NCBI RefSeq assembly: GCF_000698575.1
Contig: NZ_JFHD01000003.1
Coordinates: forward strand, 310,001 to 374,000
From: Caballeronia zhejiangensis
GTDB taxonomy: Bacteria > Pseudomonadota > Gammaproteobacteria > Burkholderiales > Burkholderiaceae
Reading direction: 5' to 3'
Length of the DNA: 64,000 nt
The translations under genes and the position numbers were made by a program. The notes below the pieces were generated by a model, which did not search any database, had not been told where the DNA came from, and saw only the letters and a list, made by a program, of their open reading frames with translations. Below, piece by piece: positions 45,416 through 54,784 of this stretch. Every line of letters starts with the position of its first letter. Position 1 is the stretch's first letter.

Positions 45416-45703
45416 TTACGGCGTCGATGCGGGCGCCGGCTTGCCCGCCTTCTGCGCATTGATCTTCGACTGCGCGTTTTGCAGATTCTGCGGATAGTTG
45501 GTCTGCTCGCCAGCGGGGTTGTAGCCGTCCTGCTCGAGTTGCTTCAGCTCGGCGTTCTTCTTCGCGCGCGCTTCCTTTCGCTGGGCTTTCTTGATCTGCT
45601 TCGGCGTGGATGCGGCCGTGTCTTGCGCCTGCGCGATGGGCATCGAGACGAAAGCGGCGACGGACAGCGCGAGGACGGCCAACGGTGCGGTGCGTTTGTT
45701 CAT
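45416..45703 (-). CDS. Small exported DUF4148-like protein
   Basis: A 95-aa protein with a signal peptide ending IAQAQ near residue 27, a Lys/Arg/Ala-rich helical stretch, and the motif LEQDGYNPAGEQTNYPQNLQNAQSK, which recalls the DUF4148 family common in Burkholderia. GAGAAG precedes the ATG. A GACGCGGA/TCCGCGTC hairpin lies downstream (45372-45395) with no clear U-tract. Function unknown; probably periplasmic. Confidence 0.7.
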   Translation of the reverse strand: MNKRTAPLAVLALSVAAFVSMPIAQAQDTAASTPKQIKKAQRKEARAKKNAELKQLEQDGYNPAGEQTNYPQNLQNAQSKINAQKAGKPAPASTP

Positions 45704-45790
45704 GATCGATCTTCTCCGGATGGATGGCGGCGCTGGACAACGACGCTTGCGGACAACGTTAAAGCAATCGGCGATCCAAGCGCGGATGAA

Positions 45791-46234
45791 TCACCGATCG
45801 ACGATACGGCTCAGATTGCCGCGCACGCGTTGCAGAAGCGCGATCAATTGCTCGCTTTCCTGCCGGCTGAAGCCCGCGAGCGCTTCTGCTGCGATCTCGT
45901 CGCCGACGCGCCGCGCGCGGTCGAGCGCCTTCTCCGCCTTCGCGGTCATGCGAACCTGACGCTCGCGACGATCGTCGGGATTCGGGCGGCGCTCGATCCA
46001 GCCGCCCTCTTCCATGCGATCGAGCAGACGGCCGGCGGAAATCGGCGCGACTTCCAGCAGCTCGGCGAGCCGCGCCTGATTGACCTCGCCGTAATGCGAG
46101 AGATACGCGAGCACGCGGCATTGCGCGCGCGTCAGATTGAGCGATGACTTCGCCAGCACGTCGAAGCGGTTGCCGCACAGGCGGTCCACGTCCGCGACCA
46201 GAAAGCCGAAGCGTTTGTCGAGTTGGGTTTCCAT
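45791..46234 (-). CDS. MarR-family transcriptional regulator
   Basis: A 147-aa winged-helix repressor. The DNA-binding core reads LTRAQCRVLAYLSHYGEVNQARLAELLEVAPISAGRLLDRMEEGGWIERRPNPDDRRERQV, with the DRR wing motif. It is divergent from the DHA2 efflux gene and almost certainly controls it, as in EmrR/EmrB-type pairs. The ATG at 46234 lies only six bases from a minus-strand TATAAT (46241-46246), suggesting a leaderless transcript; an in-frame ATG at 46270 lacks a ribosome site. Confidence 0.88.
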   Translation of the reverse strand: METQLDKRFGFLVADVDRLCGNRFDVLAKSSLNLTRAQCRVLAYLSHYGEVNQARLAELLEVAPISAGRLLDRMEEGGWIERRPNPDDRRERQVRMTAKAEKALDRARRVGDEIAAEALAGFSRQESEQLIALLQRVRGNLSRIVDR

Positions 46235-46297
46235 CGCGCGATTATATGTAACGCCTTTCGATGCGCGCATCTCGTGTACACCCGGTAATTGACCGCA

Positions 46298-46340
46298 TTG
46301 CGCGAGATCGCGGCCGCTCTATAATAAGCCTGCTTATCAT
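46298..46340 (+). promoter_or_regulatory. Promoter of the efflux gene with overlapping MarR-type operator
   Basis: TTGCGC (46298-46303), 16 bases, then a consensus TATAAT (46320-46325). The inverted repeat ATAAGC-CT-GCTTAT (46324-46337; nine-base arms with one mismatch at 46321-46340) covers the end of the -10, where a bound repressor would block RNA polymerase. Confidence 0.65.
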
Positions 46341-46379
46341 CATCGTACTTACAAAAGCCGCCGCCTTGCGGCCACGTCC

Positions 46380-47921
46380 ATGTCCCTCGAAGTCCCCACG
46401 GAACGCGCCGCAGCGCCATTGAACCGCGGCATGCTGACTGTCTCGATCATGCTCGCCACGCTGATCCAGACGCTCGACAGCACCATCGCGAACGTCGCGC
46501 TGCCGCATATGCAGGGCACGCTGTCGGCGTCCCAGGACGAAATCACCTGGGTGCTGACCTCGTATATCGTCGCCGCCGCGATCGCTACGCCGCTCACTGG
46601 CTGGCTCTCGGACCAGTTGAGCGTGAAGAAGCTGCTGTGTATTTCGATTGCGGGTTTCACCGTCGCGTCGGCGTTTTGCGGGCTGTCGGAGACGCTCACG
46701 CAGATCGTCGCGTCGCGGCTGTTGCAGGGCGTGTTCGGGGCGTCGCTCGTGCCGCTGTCGCAATCGATCCTGCTCGACATCAATCCACGCGAGAAACAGG
46801 GCCAGGCGATGGCCGTCTGGGGCATGGGGGTGATGGTCGGTCCGATTCTCGGTCCGACGCTCGGTGGCTGGCTCACGGACAGCTACAACTGGCGCTGGGT
46901 CTTTTTCATCAACGTGCCGATCGGTGCGTTCGCGCTCTTCGGCGTAGTGACGTTTCTGCCCGCGCAGATCGCGCGCCGCGCGGTGAAGTTCGACGCGTTC
47001 GGCTTCGCGACGCTCGGCCTTGCGATCGGCGCGTTCCAAGCGATGCTCGATCGCGGCGAACAACTCGACTGGTTCGGATCGATGGAAATCCGCATCGAGG
47101 CGATTCTCGCGGCGCTGAGTTTCGTGTTCTTCATCGCGCATACGGCGACGGCCGGGTCGCGCTCGTTCTTCAAATATCAGTTGCTGAAGGACCGCAACTT
47201 CGCGACCGGAACGTGCTTCATCTTCGTGATCGGCGCGGTGATGTACGCGACGCGCGCGCTGTTGCCGCCGATGTTGCAGAACCTGATGAACTATCCGGTC
47301 GCGACGACAGGCCTCGTCACGGCGCCGAGCGGCGCGGGCACGATGATCGCGATGCTCGTCGCCGGACGCCTGCTGAAGCACATCGATGCGCGTGTCCTGC
47401 TGCTGTCGGGATTTCTGATTTCGGCGTTCGCGCTCTGGCAGATGATGCATTACACGATCGTGCTGTCGGCATCGGATATCGTTTGGCCGGGCGTGATTCA
47501 GGGCTTCGGGCTGGGACTCGTGTTCGTGCCGCTGTCGGCGCTGACGTTTTCGACGCTCACGCCCGAGTTGCGCGCGGATGGCACCGCGACTTACAGCCTG
47601 ATGCGCAATATCGGCAGCAGTATCGGTATTTCGATCGTGCAGACGCTGATGACGCGCAACACGCAGGTCGCCCACGCGGACCTCGCCGCGCAAGTGACGC
47701 CGTTCAATCCGGCGATGCAGCCGATGCTGTCCGGCGGCTCGATGACGGACATGGCGATGCTCAATCAAACGATCACGCAGCAGGCTTCGATGATTGCTTA
47801 TCTCAACGACTTCAAGCTGATGTTTGTCGCGACGTTGTTGGTGGTGCCGTTGCTGCTGCTGATCCGGCCGGCGAAGAAGGCCGCGGCGGAGGAGTCGGTG
47901 GCGCATGCGGCGATGGATTGA
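46380..47921 (+). CDS. DHA2-family (EmrB-type) multidrug efflux transporter
   Basis: A 513-aa major-facilitator protein with about 14 membrane segments. Typical motifs are LIQTLDSTIANVALPHMQG (antiporter motif region), GWLSDQLSVKKLL, GVFGASLVPLSQSILLDINP and GPTLGGWLTDSYNWRWVFFINVPIG. It exports hydrophobic drugs or toxic compounds by proton antiport. No EmrA-like adaptor is adjacent. It is divergent from and likely repressed by the MarR protein, through the operator at 46321-46340. Confidence 0.92.
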   Translation: MSLEVPTERAAAPLNRGMLTVSIMLATLIQTLDSTIANVALPHMQGTLSASQDEITWVLTSYIVAAAIATPLTGWLSDQLSVKKLLCISIAGFTVASAFCGLSETLTQIVASRLLQGVFGASLVPLSQSILLDINPREKQGQAMAVWGMGVMVGPILGPTLGGWLTDSYNWRWVFFINVPIGAFALFGVVTFLPAQIARRAVKFDAFGFATLGLAIGAFQAMLDRGEQLDWFGSMEIRIEAILAALSFVFFIAHTATAGSRSFFKYQLLKDRNFATGTCFIFVIGAVMYATRALLPPMLQNLMNYPVATTGLVTAPSGAGTMIAMLVAGRLLKHIDARVLLLSGFLISAFALWQMMHYTIVLSASDIVWPGVIQGFGLGLVFVPLSALTFSTLTPELRADGTATYSLMRNIGSSIGISIVQTLMTRNTQVAHADLAAQVTPFNPAMQPMLSGGSMTDMAMLNQTITQQASMIAYLNDFKLMFVATLLVVPLLLLIRPAKKAAAEESVAHAAMD

Positions 47922-47967
47922 GGTTCGTGTTTGCGTCTTTTGTGTGGCTTTCCCTCGGGCTCGTTTC

Positions 47968-47991
47968 GTGAAATCCTGATTTCACAGGATT
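47968..47991. other. Two mutually exclusive hairpins between convergent genes
   Basis: GTGAAAT-CCTG-ATTTCAC (47968-47985) and AATCCTG-ATTTCA-CAGGATT (47972-47991) are both perfect 7-base stems that share sequence, so only one can form. It lies between the efflux gene stop and the stop of the convergent GGDEF-EAL gene. No U-tract follows. Confidence 0.45.
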
Positions 47992-48004
47992 CCACGACCA
48001 AAAA

Positions 48005-50074
48005 TCAAACACCGACAGCAGCCTTCTCCAGCATCCCCCCAAACGCATCCGCCGACAAAGGCATCGCCAGCAAGAACCCCTGCATCTCATCGCACATCAT
48101 GTCCTGCAAGCGATCGAGCTGCGACCCGGTCTCGACGCCTTCCGCCACGACATCCATATCGAGCGAATGCGCGAGCGCAATAATCGCCGATACGATCGCG
48201 CGCCCCTCCTGCCCGTTCTCATCCAGCCCGTTCGTGAAGAACCGATCGATCTTCAACTGCTTCGCGCGAAACCGCTGCAAATACGCGAGGCTCGAATATC
48301 CGGTGCCGAAATCGTCGATTGCGATCTCGAAACCATTCTCCTGAAACGCGCGAATCATCTCGATGGTGCGCGGCGCGTCCTGCATCGCCACCGACTCGGT
48401 GATCTCGAACATGATCTGCTCGCTCTCGACGCCTTCCTCGCGCACGATCGTCATGATGTTCGCGACAAGATCCGCCTCGTGCATCTGCCGCGGCGACAGG
48501 TTGATCGCCACCTTCACCGGCGGACGCCCTTCCGCGCGCCAACGCGACATGTGCCGGCACGTTTCGCGCACGACCCAGTATCCGATCTGCACGATCTGTC
48601 CGGAACGCTCCGCGATCGGGATGAACTCGAGCGGCGTCAACGTGCCGATCTCCGGATGATCCAGCCGGATCAACGCTTCCGCGCCCGCCAGTTCGCCGCT
48701 TTTGCCTCGGAACTTCGGCTGAAACAGAAGATAGAAATGGCCGCCATTCAGCGCCTCGTGCAACGCCTGCTGAATCTGCAGCGTCCGCACCGCCGCCTCG
48801 TTCATGCTCGCCTCGAAGAAGCGATAGGTGCTGCGCCCGCCGCGCTTCGCTTCGTACATCGCGACGTCCGCGTGCTTGAGCAGCGATTCGACGCTGTCGC
48901 CATCCTGCGAAAAGAGCGCAATGCCGATGCTCGGCATCACCTGCAACGGATGACTCCCGACGACGAGTCCCTTTTTCATCGTATCGAGGATGCGTTCGGC
49001 CATCTTCTCGGCATCCGTCGGCGCGTGCAGGTGTTCGAGCATCACGACGAACTCGTCGCCGCCCAGACGCGCCACCGTGTCGCCGCCGCGCACGCATTCC
49101 TGCAGACGTCGCGCGAATGCCTTCAGCACTTCGTCGCCGACCGTATGGCCCAACGAGTCGTTGATCGTCTTGAAGCCATCCAGGTCCATGAAGAGAATCG
49201 CGAAACGGCTGTCGCTGTGACGCGCGTTTCGGATCGCGCGATCGATGCGCTCGTTCATCGTGCGGCGGTTCGGCAGGTCCGTCAGCGTATCGAAGGTCGC
49301 CATGCGTACGATCTGCCCGTTCAGCCGCGACACCGAACCTGCAAGCAGCGCCGTGCGCGCATCGAAGCGCGACAGCACGAGCGTGATAATCAGAATGGTC
49401 AGCGTGAATAGCACGACAGTCGTCGCGAGCCAGCGCGAGTCGATGTCGTTGGCCGCGCCGCAGATCGAGCCCGGCAGAAACTCCGCCGCCGCGTTGCCCG
49501 TGTAGTGCATGCCGGTGATCGCGAGGCCCATCACCAGCGCCGACCCGAGTCGCTTGGCGAGCACGTTCGTCTGGTTCGCATCCGAGAGCGTATGGGCGAT
49601 CCACAACGCCGCCCCCGATGCGACCACCGCAATCACGATCGACGCCGCGAACAGCAGCGGATCGTACGTGATCGCGGGCTGCATCCGCATCGCGGCATCG
49701 CCCGTGTAGTGCATCGCCGCGATGCCCGCGCCCATCAAGAGACTGCTCGCGACGAGGCGCTTCATCGTCAGACGCCTGCTCGTAATGACGAGCAGCGCGA
49801 AGAACGACACGAGCACCGCGATGCCGAGCGACCCGGCGGTGATCTTCAGGTCATAGCCGAGCGGGATAGGCAATTCGAACGCGAGTACGCCGATGAAATG
49901 CATCGACCAGATGCCGATGCCCATCGACGCCGCACCGCCCGCGAGCCAGACGTGCCGCGTGCGCGACTGCGCAAGCGATGCGATGCGGCCCGAGATATCG
50001 AGCGCAGTAAAGGAAGCGAGCGTGGCGACTACGAGCGATGCCGCGACCAGCCAAAAGTTATAGGTGCCGTGCAT
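48005..50074 (-). CDS. MHYT-GGDEF-EAL cyclic-di-GMP signalling protein
   Basis: A 689-aa membrane protein. The first about 240 residues form seven membrane segments with three MHYT-type motifs (SMHFIG, AMHYTG, GMHYTG), proposed to bind copper and sense O2, CO or NO. A GGDEF domain (about 265-425) has an intact GGDEF active site and an RGGD inhibitory site five residues before it. An EAL domain (about 440-685) has EALIRL, EITES, DDFGTGYS, LKIDRFF and EGVET. Both synthesis and breakdown of c-di-GMP look possible. Monocistronic, weak ribosome site. Confidence 0.92.
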   Translation of the reverse strand: MHGTYNFWLVAASLVVATLASFTALDISGRIASLAQSRTRHVWLAGGAASMGIGIWSMHFIGVLAFELPIPLGYDLKITAGSLGIAVLVSFFALLVITSRRLTMKRLVASSLLMGAGIAAMHYTGDAAMRMQPAITYDPLLFAASIVIAVVASGAALWIAHTLSDANQTNVLAKRLGSALVMGLAITGMHYTGNAAAEFLPGSICGAANDIDSRWLATTVVLFTLTILIITLVLSRFDARTALLAGSVSRLNGQIVRMATFDTLTDLPNRRTMNERIDRAIRNARHSDSRFAILFMDLDGFKTINDSLGHTVGDEVLKAFARRLQECVRGGDTVARLGGDEFVVMLEHLHAPTDAEKMAERILDTMKKGLVVGSHPLQVMPSIGIALFSQDGDSVESLLKHADVAMYEAKRGGRSTYRFFEASMNEAAVRTLQIQQALHEALNGGHFYLLFQPKFRGKSGELAGAEALIRLDHPEIGTLTPLEFIPIAERSGQIVQIGYWVVRETCRHMSRWRAEGRPPVKVAINLSPRQMHEADLVANIMTIVREEGVESEQIMFEITESVAMQDAPRTIEMIRAFQENGFEIAIDDFGTGYSSLAYLQRFRAKQLKIDRFFTNGLDENGQEGRAIVSAIIALAHSLDMDVVAEGVETGSQLDRLQDMMCDEMQGFLLAMPLSADAFGGMLEKAAVGV

Positions 50075-50180
50075 GATTGCCGTAGACCGAGAGACCCGTT
50101 TGCGTGAGCGTCTTATCGGCTTTCGTCAGGCGATCTTTAGGCCAAGATGAGAAATATTCGCAACACGGAATGCGCGAAAG

Positions 50181-51452
50181 TCAAAGCTGCGGATCGAGCA
50201 GCGCGGCCACGCGCTCCAGCAGCTTCTCGGTGAGCGAACGGCGGCGCCAGTCTTCGAACGTGATGCGTTTCGCGCGGGCGACGTCGTCATCGAAAATCGC
50301 CGTTTGCTGGCGCGCGAAGTCGCGGTCGTAGATGTTCAGATTGGCTTCGTCGTTCAGCTTGAAGGAGCGGCTGTCGAAATTCGTCGAGCCGACCGACACC
50401 AGGTACTCATCGACGACGATCAGCTTGCAGTGGAACATCGTCGGCTGATATTCGAACATTTCGACGCCCGCCGCGAGCAGGTCGCCCCAGCACGCGCGCG
50501 ATGCCTCGCGCACCGTATGCGTGTCGATGCGCTTGCCCGGCGTGATGATGCGAACCCGCACGCCGCGCCGCGCCGCCTCGACGATCGCGTTGATCGTCAG
50601 CTTGTCCGGCACGAAGTACGCGCTCGACAAGTGGATGGAACGCGTCGCCGCGGTGATCGCCATGAGGTACATCAGCTGCATGTCGTCGCTGCCGCCGGAC
50701 GGCGAGCTGCTGAACATGTGCGCGAAGCCGTCGCCCGCATCGTCGATGTCAGGAAAATAGCGCGGGCCGTGCAGCACGTTGCCCGTCGTCTTGATCCAGT
50801 TGTCCATGAACACGGCCTGCATCTGCCCGACGGCCGGGCCTTCGACGCGAAAATGCGTGTCGCGCCAGTGCTTCTCGTCCTGCGCGTGTCCGGTCCATTC
50901 CTCGGCAATGCCGACGCCGCCCGTGAAGCCGATGCGCCCGTCGATTACGAGCAGCTTGCGGTGCGTGCGGTCGTTCATGCGGCCGAGCCCGGTCCAGTGC
51001 GGCTTGTGATACTGGATCACTTCCGCGCCCGCGTCGCGCAGCATGCGCAGATAGCGCTTGTCCATCTTCGACGTGCCGACCCAGTCGAGCAGCACATGCA
51101 CCGATACGCCCGCCCGAGCCTTGTCGGAGAGCGCCTGCGCGATTTGCTCGCCGATCGCGCCCGACCAGTAGATGAAGGTTTCGAAGGTGATCGTCTCTCG
51201 CGCCGCGCGAATGCCTTCGAGCATCGACGGGAAAATCTCGTCGCCGTTCACGAGCACCTCGAAGCGGTTGCCGCCGACCACGGGCGGACCGAGCAGCAAG
51301 CCCATCGAACGGAGAAACTGCGGGTCGTCGCTCGCGTACAGCCGTTCGATCCTGTGCTCGATCTTCTTTTCGCCGCTCGTCAGATTCGCGATCACCAACA
51401 CGACGACGAGCGTCACGACAACGGTCAGGACAATCAGGGCAATCGTCGGCAT
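50181..51452 (-). CDS. clsB: ClsB-type cardiolipin synthase
   Basis: A 423-aa phospholipase D-family enzyme with an N-terminal membrane anchor (about 3-23) and two HKD motifs: His164/Lys166/Asp171 (HRKLLVIDGRIGFTGG) and His341/Lys343/Asp348 (HCKLIVVDEYLVSVGSTNFD). It condenses phosphatidylglycerol with another phospholipid or glycerol to form cardiolipin or phosphatidylglycerol. GAGG lies six bases before the ATG at 51452; the frame extends upstream to 51515 without support. The DUF4410 lipoprotein gene lies upstream in the same direction. Confidence 0.85.
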   Translation of the reverse strand: MPTIALIVLTVVVTLVVVLVIANLTSGEKKIEHRIERLYASDDPQFLRSMGLLLGPPVVGGNRFEVLVNGDEIFPSMLEGIRAARETITFETFIYWSGAIGEQIAQALSDKARAGVSVHVLLDWVGTSKMDKRYLRMLRDAGAEVIQYHKPHWTGLGRMNDRTHRKLLVIDGRIGFTGGVGIAEEWTGHAQDEKHWRDTHFRVEGPAVGQMQAVFMDNWIKTTGNVLHGPRYFPDIDDAGDGFAHMFSSSPSGGSDDMQLMYLMAITAATRSIHLSSAYFVPDKLTINAIVEAARRGVRVRIITPGKRIDTHTVREASRACWGDLLAAGVEMFEYQPTMFHCKLIVVDEYLVSVGSTNFDSRSFKLNDEANLNIYDRDFARQQTAIFDDDVARAKRITFEDWRRRSLTEKLLERVAALLDPQL

Positions 51453-51530
51453 GCGCGGCCTCGCGAAGCGAACATTCGTCCGGATTCTAGTGCAAGCACG
51501 TTCCGGACCGCGCAACGGCCGCCGCTTCCC

Positions 51531-52310
51531 TTAGCTCTTCGCCGGCATCCAGCCCTGCTCCTGGCCGAGCTTGGCGATCTGCTTGGCGATGGTGTCGCCG
51601 AGGCGCTTTTCATCGGACGACACATCCGCGTGCTTCGTCTCCGACACCGCGTGCAGCCCGCCCGACACCGCGAGCGATGTCGCGACGTGCCCCGCCGCCG
51701 CGCCGACGCCCGCCATTTCCGCGACGCCCGGCGCGTGGCCGCTGTCGGCTTTCGCGTCGAATTGTTCGAGCAGTTGCGGCACGCCGTTCGCGGGCTTGAG
51801 GACGACCTGCACCGTCGCGCCGACCTTGCTTTCGCCCGCGCCGAGGCCGATCACCATGCGGCGGCGGCGATTGCCCGCATCGATCGTATTGATGCTTCCT
51901 TCGACGACGAGCACGCTCCGATCTTGCGGCGGCGGCACGTCGGCGCGGATCGCGGGGAGACCCATCGATTGCAGTTTGGCGACGATTTCGTTCGCGACTT
52001 CCTCGCGCGCCGCGATGGCGTCTTGCGTCTGCTTCCGCGCTTGCGAATCGCCGGACATCGCCGAGCCGAGCTTCGAAATCAGGCCGTGATTGTCGAGCTT
52101 GACGTCGTTCGCATCGCTGGCGAATGCGTAGACGTAGATCGCGTCGGGGCGCACGGCGGGCGCAGCCGCGACGGTCTGCACGTACTGCCCGTACTGATTC
52201 GATGCCTGCGCCGGATTGCTCGCGCATCCCGCAAGCAGCGCCGTGCCGACGACGAAACCGGCGAGCGCCGCGCCGCGCACTTTCTTGAACAAGTTGATCG
52301 AGCTGGACAT
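51531..52310 (-). CDS. DUF4410 lipoprotein
   Basis: A 259-aa outer-membrane-type lipoprotein: signal peptide with lipobox LLAGC (lipidated Cys29). The mature part begins IYVYAFASDANDVKLD and contains REEVANEIVAKLQSMGLPA, VLVVEGSINTIDAGNRRRRMVIGLGAGESKVGATVQV, typical of DUF4410. Function unknown. AGGAGG precedes the ATG. It is divergent from the SDR gene at 52569. Confidence 0.82.
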   Translation of the reverse strand: MSSSINLFKKVRGAALAGFVVGTALLAGCASNPAQASNQYGQYVQTVAAAPAVRPDAIYVYAFASDANDVKLDNHGLISKLGSAMSGDSQARKQTQDAIAAREEVANEIVAKLQSMGLPAIRADVPPPQDRSVLVVEGSINTIDAGNRRRRMVIGLGAGESKVGATVQVVLKPANGVPQLLEQFDAKADSGHAPGVAEMAGVGAAAGHVATSLAVSGGLHAVSETKHADVSSDEKRLGDTIAKQIAKLGQEQGWMPAKS

Positions 52311-52568
52311 GTTGCACCTCCTGTGTGGATTCGTGGATGCGTGACACGGCTCGGTTCTCGCTGCTGCATCTGCTTCGTTTCACGCTGGACGCAACTATGG
52401 ACGATGACCGCGGCGGAAGCCATCGAGCATTTATGTCGCGGGGTTTCACGGGCGGCGAACGCTTGCCGGACGCGGCTTCAGCAACGTACTGCGCTTATGG
52501 CTAACATCCCGGAACGCGTCGTGGCGAAATCGCCGGCGCATTCCGCCAACCCAATCGAAGGAGCAGAC

Positions 52569-53357
52569 ATGGATCTCAAGATCGGCAACAAGCTCGCGCT
52601 GGTATCCGGATCGACGAAGGGCATCGGACATGCCATTGCCGTGGCGCTCGCGCGTGAAGGCGCGCGCGTGATCATCAACGGCCGTTCGCAGGCGTCTGTC
52701 GATGCGGCGCTGGCTAAACTGCGCGAACTCGTGCCCAACGCACAGGGCGAAGGCTTCGCCGGCGACGTCTCCGACGCAGCGCAAGTCGACGCGCTCGTGA
52801 AGCGCTTTCCGCACGTCGATATTCTCGTGAACAACATGGGCATCTTCGATCCGAAGCCGTTCGAAGAGATTCCCGACGACGAATGGCTGCGCTTTTTCAA
52901 CACCAACGTGATGTCGGGCGTGCGCCTGTCGCGCGCGTATCTGCCGAAGATGAAGGAGAAGAACTGGGGCCGCGTCGTGTTCATCAGCAGCGAGAGCGGC
53001 ATTCAGATTCCCGTCGAGATGATTCATTACGGCGTGACCAAATCGGCGCAGATTTCGCTCGCGCGCGGCCTCGCGGAAACCTGCGCGGGCACCGGCGTGA
53101 CCGTCAATTCGGTGCTGCCGGGGCCGACGAGCTCCGAAGGCGTCACCGAGTTCGTCGAGAAACTGTCGGGCGGCAAGAGCTTCGGCGAATTCGAGAAGCA
53201 GTTCTTCGAAGAAGCGCGGCCCACGTCGATTCTCAAGCGCTTCATCACGCCCGAGGAAATCGGCAGCATGGTGGCGTACGTGTGCTCGGAGCTTTCATCG
53301 GCGACGAACGGCGCGGCGTTGCGCGCGGATGGCGGCGTCGTGCGCGCGGCGTTCTGA
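52569..53357 (+). CDS. Short-chain dehydrogenase/reductase
   Basis: A 262-aa SDR with cofactor loop GSTKGIG (14-20), NNMG (88-91), a Ser in VVFISSESG, and Tyr154-x3-Lys158 (HYGVTKSA). The first Gly-motif residue is Ser (SGSTKGIG instead of TG). The substrate cannot be named. AAGGAG lies five bases before the ATG. A very long open frame continues upstream in this phase, but it is antisense to other genes and not coding. It converges with the udgX-type gene. Confidence 0.87.
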   Translation: MDLKIGNKLALVSGSTKGIGHAIAVALAREGARVIINGRSQASVDAALAKLRELVPNAQGEGFAGDVSDAAQVDALVKRFPHVDILVNNMGIFDPKPFEEIPDDEWLRFFNTNVMSGVRLSRAYLPKMKEKNWGRVVFISSESGIQIPVEMIHYGVTKSAQISLARGLAETCAGTGVTVNSVLPGPTSSEGVTEFVEKLSGGKSFGEFEKQFFEEARPTSILKRFITPEEIGSMVAYVCSELSSATNGAALRADGGVVRAAF

Positions 53358-53362
53358 GCGCG

Positions 53363-54784
53363 CTAGGCCTTCAACGACGACGCCAGCTCCAGCGCCGCAA
53401 CGATAGCCGCGACGGTTTTTTCGCGCGCGGCTTCGTCGTTCTGGCGCAGCGCGTAGGACGGGTGATACGTCGCGACGACCAGCTTGTCCCGATACGGCAC
53501 GACGCGCCCGACATGCGCCGAAAGCGTCGCGCGCCGTCCGAAAAGCGCGGCCAACGCGGTCGCGCCGAGCGTGACGATCACCTTCGCGCCGACGTCATGC
53601 AGTTCCTGTTCGAGCCAGTACGAACAGGCTTCGACCTCCTGCTGCGCGGGCGTCTTGTGCAGACGGCGCTTGCCGCGCGGCTCCCATTTGAAGTGCTTCA
53701 CCGCGTTGGTCAGATAGACGTGCTCGCGCACGACGCCGGCACGCTGCATCGCGTCCTGAAGCAGTTGCCCGGCCGGTCCGACGAACGGCTCGCCCTTCAG
53801 ATCCTCCTGATCGCCGGGCTGTTCGCCGAGCAGCATGATGCGCGCATCGGACGGACCGGCGCCATGCACCGCCTGCGTCGCGTTGCGCCACAGATCGCAG
53901 CGGCGGCAAGTATCGAGCGATGTGGGCGCGTCCCGCTCCGGCTGCGCTGCGAGCGCATCGACCTGAACCGCCTTGCCGCCGAGCGCGCCGACGTTTTGCG
54001 CCTGCGCGACGCGTCGCGCGCCGCCGCGCGCATCGCTGACGAGCTTCGGGATCAGTGCGCCTTCCGGCAGCCCTTTCCAGAAACGCACCGGCATATGCTG
54101 TTCGAGCGCGGATTCGTTCAGTCGCGCCGGATTGAAGATGCTGCGGTAGTAGGTCATCCAGAGCGCTTCGGCGGCATCCGGCAAGACCGCCGCATGATCC
54201 GACGCCAGCGCGCGGCCGCGCTCCAGTTGCAGGCGCTCGCCGTCGAACATCGCGGCGCCGTCGGGCGTTGCGATGAGCCACGTCGAGCGTCCCATGCGCG
54301 CGGCGAAATGCTCCGCGCCCCACGCGAGCACGTCGTGATCCGGCTCGTACCACGCGACGAATTCCGGCGCGCCGAGCGACGCGTCGCGCTGCCGGAAGCG
54401 CACATACGCGATCATGTCGTGCTGCGCGCGGCGCACCGCCTTCGCCATCTTGTAGAGGCGCGCGCCGTCTTCATCGGCGGGCGATGCCACCGAGCGGTCG
54501 CCCTGCGCCCAGCGCCACAGCACGCGATATAAAAAGCTCCAGCGGCGCGCGTCGCGAAAATGCGCGGCGTCTTTCAGCAGCGATGCGAGTTCGCGCGACA
54601 CGCGGATAGGCGGCGCATCCGCTGCCTTCGCCGCTTTCGCCGATCGCGCCGACTCGTTGAACAACGCCGGCTCCGCCTGAGCCGTACGCCAGTCGATCGA
54701 TTCGGGCGGGAGCTTTTGCGCGAGCGCATCGAGCGCGGCGACGCGCCAGGCGTCGAATTCGTCGTCGATGGCGATGACGTGCAT
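53363..54784 (-). CDS. DUF4130-UdgX fusion, uracil-DNA binding/repair protein
   Basis: A 473-aa two-domain protein. Residues about 1-260 form the DUF4130 domain found only with this system. Residues about 285-470 form a UdgX-type uracil-DNA glycosylase: Cys293 and Cys296 (CRRC), GEQPGDQED (320-328), NAVKHFK, the special KRRLH loop (372-376) whose His376 corresponds to the residue that traps uracil-DNA covalently in UdgX, Cys387, and HPSYALR. The ATG overlaps the stop of the radical SAM gene by one base, so they are translationally coupled, and the operon lies behind a LexA box. Confidence 0.88.
   Translation of the reverse strand: MHVIAIDDEFDAWRVAALDALAQKLPPESIDWRTAQAEPALFNESARSAKAAKAADAPPIRVSRELASLLKDAAHFRDARRWSFLYRVLWRWAQGDRSVASPADEDGARLYKMAKAVRRAQHDMIAYVRFRQRDASLGAPEFVAWYEPDHDVLAWGAEHFAARMGRSTWLIATPDGAAMFDGERLQLERGRALASDHAAVLPDAAEALWMTYYRSIFNPARLNESALEQHMPVRFWKGLPEGALIPKLVSDARGGARRVAQAQNVGALGGKAVQVDALAAQPERDAPTSLDTCRRCDLWRNATQAVHGAGPSDARIMLLGEQPGDQEDLKGEPFVGPAGQLLQDAMQRAGVVREHVYLTNAVKHFKWEPRGKRRLHKTPAQQEVEACSYWLEQELHDVGAKVIVTLGATALAALFGRRATLSAHVGRVVPYRDKLVVATYHPSYALRQNDEAAREKTVAAIVAALELASSLKA

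Noticed and set aside
50304..52568. Long open frame running into the SDR gene at 52569 (1017 aa in total)
   Set aside because: The upstream part is antisense to the ClsB-type and DUF4410 genes and has shadow-like composition; only the part from ATG 52569, with its own ribosome site, is an SDR.
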